Of a stretch of 64,000 bases of DNA, positions 42,863-52,901 are shown one piece after another (the first letter of the stretch is position 1; every line of letters starts with the position of its first letter). The position numbers and the translations under genes were made by a program. The notes beneath the pieces were generated by a model, which made no database searches, was not told the origin of the DNA, and saw only the letters and a list, made by a program, of their open reading frames with translations. Location: the NCBI RefSeq assembly GCF_010667645.1, contig NZ_WHZV01000001.1:327254-391253 (forward strand), given 5' to 3'. Source of the stretch: Bifidobacterium platyrrhinorum. Its GTDB lineage: Bacteria > Actinomycetota > Actinomycetes > Actinomycetales > Bifidobacteriaceae.

Positions 42863-42901
42863 GGGGCGTGCGCGCATCGCCGTATGATGGGCGCACGCCC
42901 C
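42863..42901 (+). terminator. Hairpin between the two transporter genes
   Basis: GGGGCGTGCGC and its exact complement form an 11-bp stem around a 17-base loop. It may attenuate or end transcription between the MFS and GPH genes. Confidence 0.6.
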
Positions 42902-42938
42902 GACCGTATGGACACACGATCCAAAGGAGGAGACTGAC

Positions 42939-44444
42939 GTGTCTGACAACAAGAAGGTGAGCCGGTTCTACCGACCCCGCAGAATCACCCTCGGCAGGGG
43001 CATCTGCTACGGCATCACCGATTTCGTCGGCGGCGGATCGATGACGATCATCGGCGCGTGGATGATGTTCTTCTACACGCAGTACTGCGGCCTGACCGCC
43101 ACCCAGGGCGGACTCATCGTCGGCGTCTCGCGCGTGGTGGACGCGTTCACCACGCTGATGATGGGCTCGCTGACCGACCACTTCCACAAGACGCGGCTCG
43201 GCAGGCGCTTCGGCCGCCGGCACTTCTTCATGCTGATCGGTTCCCCGCTGCTGCTGAGCTACGTGACCCTGTGGATCGGCGGCATGGACTTCTGGTATTA
43301 TCTGGCCACCTACATGGCCTTCGAGGTGATTTCCAGCGCCATCATGATCCCGTACGAGACGCTGCCCACCGAGATGACCAAGGACTACACGGAACGCACG
43401 AAGCTCTCCGGCTCCCGCATGTTCATCTCCGCCGGCGCCACGTTCCTCGCCACGTTCATCCCCGGCCAGCTGTTCCGCATCCTCGGCCAGGACTCCCCGA
43501 TCCCGTTCCTCATCAACGGCGCCATCTTCGCCGTCATCTTCTTCGTGTGCTTCTTCGTGACGACGATGACCACGTGGGAGCTGCCGGTCGAGGAGGTCCT
43601 GCGCCAGGAGTCGAAGGTCACCGAGGAGAAGGTCTCCCCGCTGGAGATCGTCAAGGAGTATGCGACCACGCTGAAGAACCGCAGCTTCCGCAAGCATCTG
43701 GCGATCTACCTGCTGTCGTTCACGGGCAAGGACACGTTCAACACGGTGTTCGCCTACTTCTGCACGTTCTGTCTCGGGCTTACGGCCACGGTCGCGGCGA
43801 ACATGCTGTCGCTGTCCATCGTCGGACTGCCGGTGACGTTCGTCGCCGGCTATCTCATGATCAAGCGCGGTCCGAAGTTCCTGTACGTGTCCGGATACGG
43901 GCTCATGCTCGTCATGCTGGTCGCCTACTTCTGCCTGTTCGTTTTCAAACCCTCGCATCTGATCGCATGGCTGTTCGTCGTCTCGCTGCTCTACCAGATC
44001 GGACGCGCCACGCTCGAATTCACGCCATGGAACGTGTTCCCGTTCATCCCGGACATCGACGAGCTGGTGACCGGACGCAATCGCGCCGGCGAGTTCGCCG
44101 CGGTCATGACCTTCTGCCGCAAGACCACCGTGGCCGTCGCCTCCATCGCCACCGGCTGGATTCTCGACCGCTCCGGATTCGTGCACGGCGCGCAGACCCA
44201 GACCCCGGGCGTGCGGATGGCCATCGCGCTGGTGCTCATGCTGTTCACCGGCACGCTGATCATGCTCGCCCTGCTCGTCGCGCTGACGTTCAAGGTCAAT
44301 CCCGCGAACCACGAGATCGTGCGCAACGAGCTCGAACGCCTCAAGAACGGCGGCAGCAAGGCCGACGCCGACGCGAGGACCCGCACGATCGTCGAACAGC
44401 TCAGCGGCACCCCGTACGACGAGGCGTGGCCCGTCGAACGCTGA
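42939..44444 (+). CDS. GPH family glycoside/glucuronide:cation symporter
   Basis: This 501-residue, twelve-helix protein belongs to the glycoside-pentoside-hexuronide symporters. The early motif (GITDFVGGGSMTIIGAWMMFFYTQY) and the loop GSLTDHFHKTRLGRRFGRRHFFML are typical; the family includes glucuronide carriers such as UidB. GTG 42939 has AAAGGAGGAG upstream. With glucuronate isomerase 2 kb downstream, import of a glucuronide, perhaps a rhamnosyl-glucuronate disaccharide, is the best guess. The cytoplasmic C-terminal tail is about 45 residues. Confidence 0.85.
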   Translation: MSDNKKVSRFYRPRRITLGRGICYGITDFVGGGSMTIIGAWMMFFYTQYCGLTATQGGLIVGVSRVVDAFTTLMMGSLTDHFHKTRLGRRFGRRHFFMLIGSPLLLSYVTLWIGGMDFWYYLATYMAFEVISSAIMIPYETLPTEMTKDYTERTKLSGSRMFISAGATFLATFIPGQLFRILGQDSPIPFLINGAIFAVIFFVCFFVTTMTTWELPVEEVLRQESKVTEEKVSPLEIVKEYATTLKNRSFRKHLAIYLLSFTGKDTFNTVFAYFCTFCLGLTATVAANMLSLSIVGLPVTFVAGYLMIKRGPKFLYVSGYGLMLVMLVAYFCLFVFKPSHLIAWLFVVSLLYQIGRATLEFTPWNVFPFIPDIDELVTGRNRAGEFAAVMTFCRKTTVAVASIATGWILDRSGFVHGAQTQTPGVRMAIALVLMLFTGTLIMLALLVALTFKVNPANHEIVRNELERLKNGGSKADADARTRTIVEQLSGTPYDEAWPVER

Positions 44445-44481
44445 CGATCCGTCACGCATCCGTCCGCGTATTCATGCGAAC

Positions 44482-44525
44482 ACGATGGTCCCCTTTCCCG
44501 CCTGCGTGGGGGAGGGGACCATCGT
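44482..44525. terminator. Bidirectional terminator between GPH symporter and lacI-type genes
   Basis: ACGATGGTCCCCT and its exact complement close a long stem with further inner C/G pairing. It separates two convergent genes. Confidence 0.85.
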
Positions 44526-44565
44526 CTGAGGGCACGTCCGCGCGAATGGTGCACGCCTGCCGGCA

Positions 44566-45612
44566 TCACGACGCGTAGGCCGTGAGCCGATCGGCCTCGG
44601 CGGTGCTGGTGCGGTTCACCAGTGTCGTCTCGAAGCGGATCGGCACCATCGTGTGGTCGTGCGCGGTGTGCAGAAGGCGCGAGATAAGCTCCTGGACGGC
44701 GGCTTCGCCCATCTGCCGGCGGGGCATCCGGATGGTGGTCAGGGCCGGCGTGGTCAGCGCACTGATGGGGGTGTCGTCGATGCCGATCACCGAGACCTGC
44801 TGGGGGACGGCTACCTGATGCGCCTTCAACGCGGCGATGAAGCCGATCGCCTCGAGGTCGTTGTATCCGATGACCGCCGTGGTGGGGTTCTTGGCGTACG
44901 TGTCATAGCAACGGTATCCGCCGGAGAACGTGGGATTGGGGCACATGATGCGGCGCAGGCGGATGTGGCGCGCCTCGCATGCCGCGGTGAGCGCCCTCCA
45001 GCGGACGCCGTCCTGCCATGAGGCCGCGGGGCCGGACAGATACGTGATCGACGCGTGCCCCAGCTCGTCCAGATGTCGCACTGCCTGGGCGATGCCCTCA
45101 TGCGTGTCGGCGATCACCGACTGCACGCCGCGCACCGAACGGTTGATGGTGACGACGGGTTTCGTCTCCGCCATCTTGCGCACGGCGGAATCGGACAGCC
45201 GTGACGAGGCGAGGATGATGCCGTCGATATGCACGTTGGTCTGTCGCAGTGCGTTCTGCTCCAGGGCGCCGCTCTCCTCCGAATCGATGACCAGAAGGCC
45301 GAAACCCTTGCGCAGGCACTGATGCTGCGCGCTTTTGACCAGTTCGGCGTATATCGGGTTGGCGAGATCGGCCACGACGAACGCGATCAGCCCGTTGAGA
45401 TGCCGCCCGTCGCCGGAGACCGGATACGAGTGCACCGTTTCGGACCGGTAGCCGAGTTCGTCGGCGACGGCGAAGATCCGCTTCGCCGTATCCACGTTCA
45501 CACGGCCGGGGCGGGCGAATGCACGGGAGACGGTGGAAGGGTTGACCCCGGCCGCACGCGCGACGTCCCTGATGGTCACCTTGCCGCTGCTCGTCTTCCG
45601 CTCGCCATCCAT
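44566..45612 (-). CDS. LacI family transcriptional regulator
   Basis: This 348-residue repressor has the LacI helix-turn-helix at about 11-35 (VTIRDVARAAGVNPSTVSRAFARPGRV), the hinge helix at about 50-60 and a periplasmic-binding-protein-like sensor domain with IGIDDTPISALTTPALTTIRMP. Start 45612 has AAGGAAG. It is convergent with the transporters and divergent from the HIT-uxaC-uxuB-manD operon, so it is the likely regulator of the locus. The inducer could be fructuronate, glucuronate or rhamnose. Its operator could not be identified with certainty. Confidence 0.92.
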   Translation of the reverse strand: MDGERKTSSGKVTIRDVARAAGVNPSTVSRAFARPGRVNVDTAKRIFAVADELGYRSETVHSYPVSGDGRHLNGLIAFVVADLANPIYAELVKSAQHQCLRKGFGLLVIDSEESGALEQNALRQTNVHIDGIILASSRLSDSAVRKMAETKPVVTINRSVRGVQSVIADTHEGIAQAVRHLDELGHASITYLSGPAASWQDGVRWRALTAACEARHIRLRRIMCPNPTFSGGYRCYDTYAKNPTTAVIGYNDLEAIGFIAALKAHQVAVPQQVSVIGIDDTPISALTTPALTTIRMPRRQMGEAAVQELISRLLHTAHDHTMVPIRFETTLVNRTSTAEADRLTAYAS

Positions 45613-45686
45613 GACGATCTTCCTTTCCGGGTGGGTCGGTCGCTGCGGGCACCGGAACGGCCGGCCCCGGTGTCGTCTACGAGGAC

Positions 45687-45699
45687 GATTCTATCGCCG
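45687..45699. promoter_or_regulatory. 13-bp element shared with the MFS promoter
   Basis: GATTCTATCGCCG occurs here, between lacI and the HIT gene, and identically at 41481-41493 before the MFS gene. Both copies are preceded by ACGAGGA. It could be a promoter core or operator half. Function is unknown. Confidence 0.45.
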
Positions 45700-45724
45700 T
45701 GCCGACCGTCCTGCCTCCGGTCTT

Positions 45725-45740
45725 GGCAAACGACGGCAAC
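45725..45740. repeat. Direct repeat GGCAAA-N4-GGCAAC before the HIT gene
   Basis: The 10-bp phased GGCAA pair matches, in the opposite orientation, the sites at 41178-41193 and 41256-41271. It lies about 75 bases upstream of the HIT start. Confidence 0.65.
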
Positions 45741-45815
45741 GGGCGGCGCGAGTGCCTCGGAAGGCGTTCCATGGAAGGCATCAACCAACGGCCCGAACGA
45801 TTTCAAGGAGGAATC

Positions 45816-46250
45816 ATGGCCAACCAGAAGACTCCTGACGCATGCGCGTATTGCGACGAGGGGGAGGCTCTCGACGCGTTCGGCATCAGGATCGCCGAAC
45901 TGCCCGCGTCCAAGGTCGTGCTGTTCAAGGAGCAGAGCCACAGGGGACGCGTCATCGTCGCCTCGAAGCACCACGTATCCGAAATCGTCGACCTCGACGA
46001 CGAGGAGAGGAACGCGTTCATCGCCGACGTGAACCATGTGGCGCGCGTCCTGCACGACATCTTCCGGCCGGACAAGATCAACTACGGCGCCTACGGCGAC
46101 GGCGGCCACCATCTCCACTTCCATTTGGTTCCCAAGTACGCGGACGACGATTTCGAATGGGGGAGCGTGTTCCGGATGAACCCGCGGCGTGTGTACCTGG
46201 CGGAATCCGAATACCGTCTCATGGCCGAAGCCATCGCGGCGAGACTCTAA
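45816..46250 (+). CDS. HIT family nucleotide hydrolase/transferase
   Basis: This 144-residue protein has the histidine triad HHLHFHLVP near residue 105 and an N-terminal CAYCDEGEALDAFG segment with a possible zinc pair. HIT proteins hydrolyse or transfer nucleotidyl groups (Hint, GalT-like, Ap4A hydrolase). Its start has a strong AAGGAGG. It is the first gene of the glucuronate operon, an unusual place, so it may act on a nucleotide sugar or adenylylated intermediate. The exact substrate is unknown. Confidence 0.88.
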   Translation: MANQKTPDACAYCDEGEALDAFGIRIAELPASKVVLFKEQSHRGRVIVASKHHVSEIVDLDDEERNAFIADVNHVARVLHDIFRPDKINYGAYGDGGHHLHFHLVPKYADDDFEWGSVFRMNPRRVYLAESEYRLMAEAIAARL

Positions 46251-46254
46251 AGAC

Positions 46255-46289
46255 GGCAACGGACGGCAACAACGGCAACGCATGGCAAC
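46255..46289. repeat. Two GGCAAC-N4-GGCAAC direct repeats before uxaC
   Basis: GGCAAC begins at 46255, 46265, 46274 and 46284, that is, two 10-bp phased pairs nine bases apart. They fill most of the gap between the HIT stop and uxaC. The same pattern occurs before HIT and before the rhamnosidase. Confidence 0.75.
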
Positions 46290-46337
46290 ACCGCCTCCCG
46301 ACGGACGGTGAAGCCCATAATCAAAGGCATGGAAACA

Positions 46338-47750
46338 ATGAAGAAGTTCATTCTGGACGACGGACGTCTGCTTTCCGGGAACCACGACATCGAAGGCATC
46401 GCCAAGGATCTCTACGAGGAGGTCCGCGACCTGCCGATCATCTCGCCCCACGGCCACGTGCCGGTGTCATGGTTCGCGCAGGACCTGCATTTCGACAACC
46501 CCACCAGCCTGTTCATCACGCCCGACCACTACGTGACCCGCGTGCTGCACTCGCAGGGCGTGCCGCTGTCCGCGCTCGGCGTCAACCGCACCGACTACAC
46601 GGACGACGAAGCCAGGAAGGCGTTCCTCCTGCTCGGCGAACACTGGAACGCCTTCGCCGGCACCCCGATGCGCTACTGGTTCGAGGATGCGCTGCAGCGC
46701 GTGTTCGGCATCGACGAGAAGTTCGGTCCGGACACCGCAGACCGCATCTACGACGAACTCGCCGAACTGCTCGCCTCCGATGAATTCACCACGCGCGAAC
46801 TCGCCAAGCGCTTCAACATCGAGTTCATCTCCACCACCGACGATCCGGTCGACGACCTCGCCCTCCACGACAAGGTCAACGCCGACGAGGACTTCCCGGC
46901 CCGCGTGGCCCCCTGCTTCCGCCCCGACAAATACCTCGAAGCGGCTCGTGCCGATTGGCCGGAACTGGCCGCCGCGCTGGGCGCCGCCGCCGATGTGGAC
47001 ACCTCCACGTACGAAGGGTTCTACGAGGCGATGCGCCGCCGCCGCCTCTACTTCAAGGAGCATGGCGCCGTCGCCTCCGACCACTCCCACGCCGACGCCG
47101 GCACCGCGCGGCTCACTGAGGAGGAGGCGCGCACGCTCTACGCCAAGGCGCTCAAGGGATCCATCGACCCGGACGACGCCACCCGTCTGCGCCGCCACTT
47201 CGTCAACGATCAGGCGCGGCTTGCCCAGGACGACGGCCTGGTCATGACCATCCACCCGGCCGTGTACCGCAACTACGACCACCGCAACTTCGTCGAATAC
47301 GGTCCCGACACCGGTGCCGACATCCCCGACAGGGTGGACTTCGCCGCCGGCCTGCGGCCGCTGCTCAACGAATACGGGAACAACCCGGGCTTCCACTTCG
47401 TGGCGTTCACGATGGACGAGACCGAATACTCGCGTTCCCTCGGCCCCCTCGCCGGCTTCTACCCGGCGTTGTACGTCGGAGCCCCTTGGTGGTTCATCGA
47501 CGCCCCGGAACCGATCCTGCACTACTTCCAATCCACGGTGGTCGCCGCCGGCTTCACCAAACTGTCCGGATTCATCGACGACACGCGCGCCCTGTGCTCC
47601 ATCCCGTCCCGCCACGACATGAACCGCCGCCTGACCGCGCGCTTCGTCGCCGGCCTCGTCGCCGACCACCGCCTGAGCCTCGACGAAGGACGCGACATCG
47701 TGCGCGCTGCCGTGCGCGACCAGCCGCGCAAGGTGTTCAAACTCGACTGA
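46338..47750 (+). CDS. uxaC: Glucuronate isomerase
   Basis: This 470-residue enzyme converts D-glucuronate to D-fructuronate (or galacturonate to tagaturonate). The metal-site motif SPHGHV lies at about 36-41, and the C-terminal SRHDMNRRLTARFVAGLV is typical; the length equals E. coli UxaC. ATG 46338 is chosen from three in-frame starts (GTG 46308, ATG 46329) because AAAGG lies ten bases upstream. It is followed by fructuronate reductase and mannonate dehydratase in pathway order. Confidence 0.94.
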   Translation: MKKFILDDGRLLSGNHDIEGIAKDLYEEVRDLPIISPHGHVPVSWFAQDLHFDNPTSLFITPDHYVTRVLHSQGVPLSALGVNRTDYTDDEARKAFLLLGEHWNAFAGTPMRYWFEDALQRVFGIDEKFGPDTADRIYDELAELLASDEFTTRELAKRFNIEFISTTDDPVDDLALHDKVNADEDFPARVAPCFRPDKYLEAARADWPELAAALGAAADVDTSTYEGFYEAMRRRRLYFKEHGAVASDHSHADAGTARLTEEEARTLYAKALKGSIDPDDATRLRRHFVNDQARLAQDDGLVMTIHPAVYRNYDHRNFVEYGPDTGADIPDRVDFAAGLRPLLNEYGNNPGFHFVAFTMDETEYSRSLGPLAGFYPALYVGAPWWFIDAPEPILHYFQSTVVAAGFTKLSGFIDDTRALCSIPSRHDMNRRLTARFVAGLVADHRLSLDEGRDIVRAAVRDQPRKVFKLD

Positions 47751-47818
47751 CGCGACGGACACCGCGTCCAACGCAACCTCACCACCAATCGCAATACAAG
47801 CAGCAAAGGAAAGGAACC

Positions 47819-49231
<1,413 letters not shown>

Positions 49232-49360
49232 CGTCCGGTTCATCCGGTTCGTCCGGGCCGGAGCGCCATCACAACCAGCAACGTACCCATCCAACCAACA
49301 ACCAACAACACCTCGGACGTGGAAAGACCCGCGCCGAATCCAAGAAAGGAAACAACCACC

Positions 49361-50608
49361 ATGGCAATCGAAAAGGCTGAAGTCTTCGTCACCAGCCCGG
49401 GACGCAACTTCGTCGTCCTCAAGATCACGACCACCGACGGCGTGACCGGTCTCGGCGACGCGACCCTCAACGGCCGCGAGCTCGTCGCCGCCGAATATCT
49501 CAAGACGATCGCCCCCTCGCTCATCGGCAAGGACGAGGACAACATCGAGGACATCTGGCAGTACCTGTACAAGGGCGCCTACTGGAAGCGCGGACCGGTG
49601 ACCATGGCCGCCATCTCCGCCGTCGACGTCGCCCTGTGGGACATCAAGGGCAAGAAGGCCGGCATGCCGGTCTACAAGCTGCTCGGCGGAGCCTCCCGCA
49701 AGGGCATCCTCACCTACGCCCACGCCTCCGGCGTGGACCTGCCCAGCCTGTTCGACAGCATCGACATGTACCGCGACCTCGGCTTCAAGGCGACCCGCGT
49801 GCAGTACGCGCTGCCCGGCATCCCCTCCACCTACGGCGTCGCCGGCTCCGCCAACGCACAGAAGGGCGAGGGCGAGAAGGGCGTGCGCTACGACTACGAG
49901 CCCGCCCGCCGCACCACCGTGCCGGTCGAGGAGGTGTGGGACGCCCGCACCTACCTCAACACGCTGCCCGGCGTGTTCGAGGAAGTGCGCAACAAGTACG
50001 GCAAGGACCTCATCCTGCTGCACGATTCCCACCACCGTCTGCGCCCGATCGAGGCCGCCCGCTTCGGCAAGCTCCTCGAACCGTACGACCTCTTCTGGAT
50101 GGAGGACACCACTCCGGCCGAGGAAAACCAGCAGTTCCTGCGCATCGTGCGCGAGCACACCACCACGCCGATCGCCATCGGCGAGATCATCAACTCCTGG
50201 TCCGACTACATCACGCTGATCGAGGAGCAGCTCATCGACTACGTGCGTTCCGCCGTCACCCACACGGGCGGTCTCACCCACATGAAGAAGCTCATGGCCT
50301 TCGCCGAGCTCTTCGGCGTCAAGTCCGGCTTCCACGGCCCGACCGACGTCTCCCCGGTCGGCATGGCCGCGAACCTCCACCTGGATCTCGCCATCCCGAA
50401 CTTCGGCATCCAGGAGTACATGAAGCACTCCGACGAGACGCTCGAGGTGTTCCACACCTCCTACACCTTCAACGACGGCTATCTGCACCCCGGCGACAAG
50501 CCCGGCATCGGTGTCGAATTCGACGAGAAGCTCGCCGCCAAGTACCAGTACCAGCCGGCCCCGCTGCCCGTCGACCGTCTGCTCGACGGCACCATGCACG
50601 AGTGGTGA
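49361..50608 (+). CDS. manD: D-mannonate dehydratase, enolase superfamily (ManD/RspA type)
   Basis: This 415-residue protein is an enolase-superfamily member, not the TIM-barrel UxuA. The ManD features are visible: RVQYALPG with the catalytic Arg-Tyr region (about 147-154), an insertion loop, the metal-binding LLHDSHHRL and [12 protein letters not shown], and IGEIINSW. It should dehydrate D-mannonate to 2-keto-3-deoxygluconate. ManD proteins vary between high activity on mannonate and low-activity dual specificity; the operon position after uxaC and uxuB argues for mannonate. AAGAAAGGA lies before ATG 49361. Confidence 0.9.
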   Translation: MAIEKAEVFVTSPGRNFVVLKITTTDGVTGLGDATLNGRELVAAEYLKTIAPSLIGKDEDNIEDIWQYLYKGAYWKRGPVTMAAISAVDVALWDIKGKKAGMPVYKLLGGASRKGILTYAHASGVDLPSLFDSIDMYRDLGFKATRVQYALPGIPSTYGVAGSANAQKGEGEKGVRYDYEPARRTTVPVEEVWDARTYLNTLPGVFEEVRNKYGKDLILLHDSHHRLRPIEAARFGKLLEPYDLFWMEDTTPAEENQQFLRIVREHTTTPIAIGEIINSWSDYITLIEEQLIDYVRSAVTHTGGLTHMKKLMAFAELFGVKSGFHGPTDVSPVGMAANLHLDLAIPNFGIQEYMKHSDETLEVFHTSYTFNDGYLHPGDKPGIGVEFDEKLAAKYQYQPAPLPVDRLLDGTMHEW

Positions 50609-50616
50609 TCGGGCGC

Positions 50617-51153
50617 ATGGCCACCACCGGCACCCCACAATCCGGGCCGATCCGCCATATCGTCGTCATGGGCGTCGCCGGCACCGGCAAGACCACCATG
50701 GCCGAGGAATTGGTGAAGATCCTCGGTTGGCCCTACGCCGAAGCCGACGACTTCCACCCCAAGGCAAACATCGAGAAAATGGCTTCCGGGCACCCGCTGA
50801 CCGACGAGGACCGCTGGCCTTGGCTGAGGTCCCTGCGGGATTGGATGACCGGACAGGCGCATGAGGGGTATTCGACCATCGTCACCTGCTCCGCGCTCAA
50901 ACGGGCTTATCGCGACGTGTTGCGCGAAGCCGAAGGCGATGTGCTGTTCGCCGAGCTCGACCTCGACGAAGCCGACCTTGCCGAACGCATGGCGAGCCGC
51001 GAGCACTTCATGCCGCTGTCGTTGCTGAAATCCCAATTGGATACGCTTGAGCCGCTTGAAGCGGACGAACACGGACTGCGTATGGTCAACAAGGGCGAAG
51101 TGGACGAGCTGGCGCATAGGCTGCTCGAGGGGCTCGGCATCAACGCCGAGTGA
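50617..51153 (+). CDS. gntK: Gluconate kinase
   Basis: This 178-residue P-loop kinase phosphorylates D-gluconate to 6-phosphogluconate. Walker A MGVAGTGKTT lies at about 19-28; EADDFHPKANIEKMASGHPLTDEDRWPWL and CSALKRAYRDVLR are diagnostic of the GntK family. It follows manD by eight bases (a GTG at 50605 overlapping the manD stop is an alternative start). 6-Phosphogluconate dehydrogenase is the next gene after a terminator, so gluconate can enter the pentose phosphate route. Action on KDG is conceivable but not supported by family knowledge. Confidence 0.93.
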   Translation: MATTGTPQSGPIRHIVVMGVAGTGKTTMAEELVKILGWPYAEADDFHPKANIEKMASGHPLTDEDRWPWLRSLRDWMTGQAHEGYSTIVTCSALKRAYRDVLREAEGDVLFAELDLDEADLAERMASREHFMPLSLLKSQLDTLEPLEADEHGLRMVNKGEVDELAHRLLEGLGINAE

Positions 51154-51159
51154 TCCACC

Positions 51160-51205
51160 GCATGATGGGTGGCGGATATCCTCCGATACCCGCCACCCAT
51201 CATGC
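51160..51205 (+). terminator. Terminator after gntK
   Basis: GCATGATGGGTGGCGGATATC pairs with GATACCCGCCACCCATCATGC except for one mismatch, giving a stem of about 20 bp that ends the uronate operon. Confidence 0.88.
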
Positions 51206-51262
51206 ATATCGGGGTTTCGACCTCTCTCGACGGTGCGGACCTCGTTCCGCGTCATCACCTCA

Positions 51263-51292
51263 TATACGTTTCATGTATACGTCTTGTATACG
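51263..51292 (+). promoter_or_regulatory. AT-rich promoter region of gnd with three TATACG copies
   Basis: TATACG occurs at 51263, 51276 and 51287, in a GC-rich background. The last is the likely -10 box, giving a leader of about 25 nt before gnd. The other copies may be alternative -10 boxes or a binding site. Confidence 0.5.
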
Positions 51293-51323
51293 GCATTCAG
51301 AACATTCGAAGGAAAGAGCAATA

Positions 51324-52778
51324 ATGACTGAGCCTACGGCAAACATCGGTGTTATCGGACTTGCGGCGATGGGTTCGAACCTGGCCCGTAATCTCGCGCA
51401 TCACGGCAATACGGTGGCGTTGTTCAACCGCCATTACTCGCGTACCGAGAAGCTCATGGAGGAGCATGGCACGGAGGGCGCGTTCGTTCCGGCCAGGACG
51501 TTGGAGGAGTTCGCCGCGTCGCTGAAGCGTCCGCGCACCGCGATCATCATGGTCAAGGCCGGCGGTCCGACCGACGCGGTCATCGAACAGCTCGAGGAGG
51601 TGTTCGAGCCGGGCGACATCATCGTCGACGGCGGCAACTCGTTCTTCAAGGACACGATCCGTCGTGAGAAGGAGGTGCGCGCCAAGGGCTTCCATTTCGT
51701 GGGCTGCGGCGTGTCCGGCGGCGAGGAGGGCGCGTTGAACGGCCCGAGCCTGATGCCCGGCGGCACCGCGGAATCCTGGAAGACGTTGGGGCCGATCCTC
51801 GAGTCGATCGCGGCGAAGGTGAACGGCGAGCCGTGCGTGACGCATATCGGCACCGATGGCGCCGGCCATTTCGTGAAGATGGTGCACAACGGCATCGAGT
51901 ACGCGGACATGCAGGTGATCGGCGAGGCGTACGACATCCTGCGCCGTGGCCTGGGCATGACGGCCGAGGAGATCGCCGGCGTGTTCGACGAGTGGGACAA
52001 GGGCGACCTCGACTCCTACCTGATCGAGATCACCGCCGAGGTGCTGCACCACAGGGACGCGGCCACCGGCAAGCCGTTCGTGGACGTGGTCGTCGACCAC
52101 GCGGGCATGAAGGGCACGGGCACGTGGACGGTGCAGACCGGTCTGGAGTTCGGTTCCCCGGTCGCCTCGATCGGCGAGGCCGTGTTCGCCCGCGCGCTCT
52201 CCTCGCACGGCGAGCTGCGCGAGGCGGCCCAGCGGGAGAACCTGGCCGGCCCGGACAGGACCATCGACCTGGGCGGCGAGGAGAAGGCCGCGTTCGTCGA
52301 GGACGTGCGCCGTGCGCTGTTCGCTTCGAAGGTCGTCGCCTACGCGCAGGGGTTGAACGAGATCCAGGACGGCGCGAAGGAGTACGGTTGGGACATCGAC
52401 CTGTCCGAGGTGGCGCGCATCTGGCGCGGCGGCTGCATCATCCGCGCCCAGTTCCTGCTCGACCGCATCACCGAGGCGTTCAAGGGCGACAACCCGCCGG
52501 CCTCGCTGCTGTTCGACCCGTACTTCGAGAGGATCATCGGCGAATCGCAGGACGCGTGGCGTCGCGTGATCGTCAAGGCCGTGGAGGCGGGCATCCCGAC
52601 CCCGGTGTTCTCCAGCTCGCTGGCGTACTACGACGGGCTGCGTTCCAAGCGCCTGCCCACCGCCCTGACCCAGTCCCAGCGCGACCTGTTCGGCGCGCAC
52701 ACCTACGGCCGTGTCGACAAGCCCGGCGTGTTCCACACGCTGTGGGCCGAGCCGGGCAAGCCTGAGATTGAGGAGTGA
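51324..52778 (+). CDS. gnd: 6-Phosphogluconate dehydrogenase (decarboxylating)
   Basis: This 484-residue enzyme oxidises 6-phosphogluconate to ribulose-5-phosphate with NADP. The Rossmann motif GLAAMGSNLARNL (about 10-22), GGNSFFKDT, the substrate motif SGGEEGALNGPSLMPGG and HNGIEYADMQ are intact, and the length is that of the long homodimeric form. AAGGAAAGAG precedes ATG 51324. It has its own promoter after the gntK terminator, and a near-perfect hairpin with TTTT follows. Confidence 0.97.
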   Translation: MTEPTANIGVIGLAAMGSNLARNLAHHGNTVALFNRHYSRTEKLMEEHGTEGAFVPARTLEEFAASLKRPRTAIIMVKAGGPTDAVIEQLEEVFEPGDIIVDGGNSFFKDTIRREKEVRAKGFHFVGCGVSGGEEGALNGPSLMPGGTAESWKTLGPILESIAAKVNGEPCVTHIGTDGAGHFVKMVHNGIEYADMQVIGEAYDILRRGLGMTAEEIAGVFDEWDKGDLDSYLIEITAEVLHHRDAATGKPFVDVVVDHAGMKGTGTWTVQTGLEFGSPVASIGEAVFARALSSHGELREAAQRENLAGPDRTIDLGGEEKAAFVEDVRRALFASKVVAYAQGLNEIQDGAKEYGWDIDLSEVARIWRGGCIIRAQFLLDRITEAFKGDNPPASLLFDPYFERIIGESQDAWRRVIVKAVEAGIPTPVFSSSLAYYDGLRSKRLPTALTQSQRDLFGAHTYGRVDKPGVFHTLWAEPGKPEIEE

Positions 52779-52836
52779 CCTCACCGCTCACCATCAAGCC
52801 TGTGGCGTCGCATAGGCTGTGTTTTTCCTTCCATTG

Positions 52837-52880
52837 ACGTGTGTCCCCGGGCCCAAAGAGGGCCCGGGGACACACGTTTT
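52837..52880 (+). terminator. Rho-independent terminator after gnd
   Basis: ACGTGTGTCCCCGGGCCC and its exact complement form an 18-bp stem with a five-base loop followed by a U-run. It lies between convergent genes. Confidence 0.93.
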
Positions 52881-52901
52881 CTCCGATTTATCCGTTACGG
52901 A

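Noticed and set aside
42863-42901. Reading the transporter-gap hairpin as a LacI operator
   Set aside because: The 11-bp arms are 17 bases apart and G/C-only at the ends, unlike a compact LacI site; an intergenic hairpin terminator fits better.
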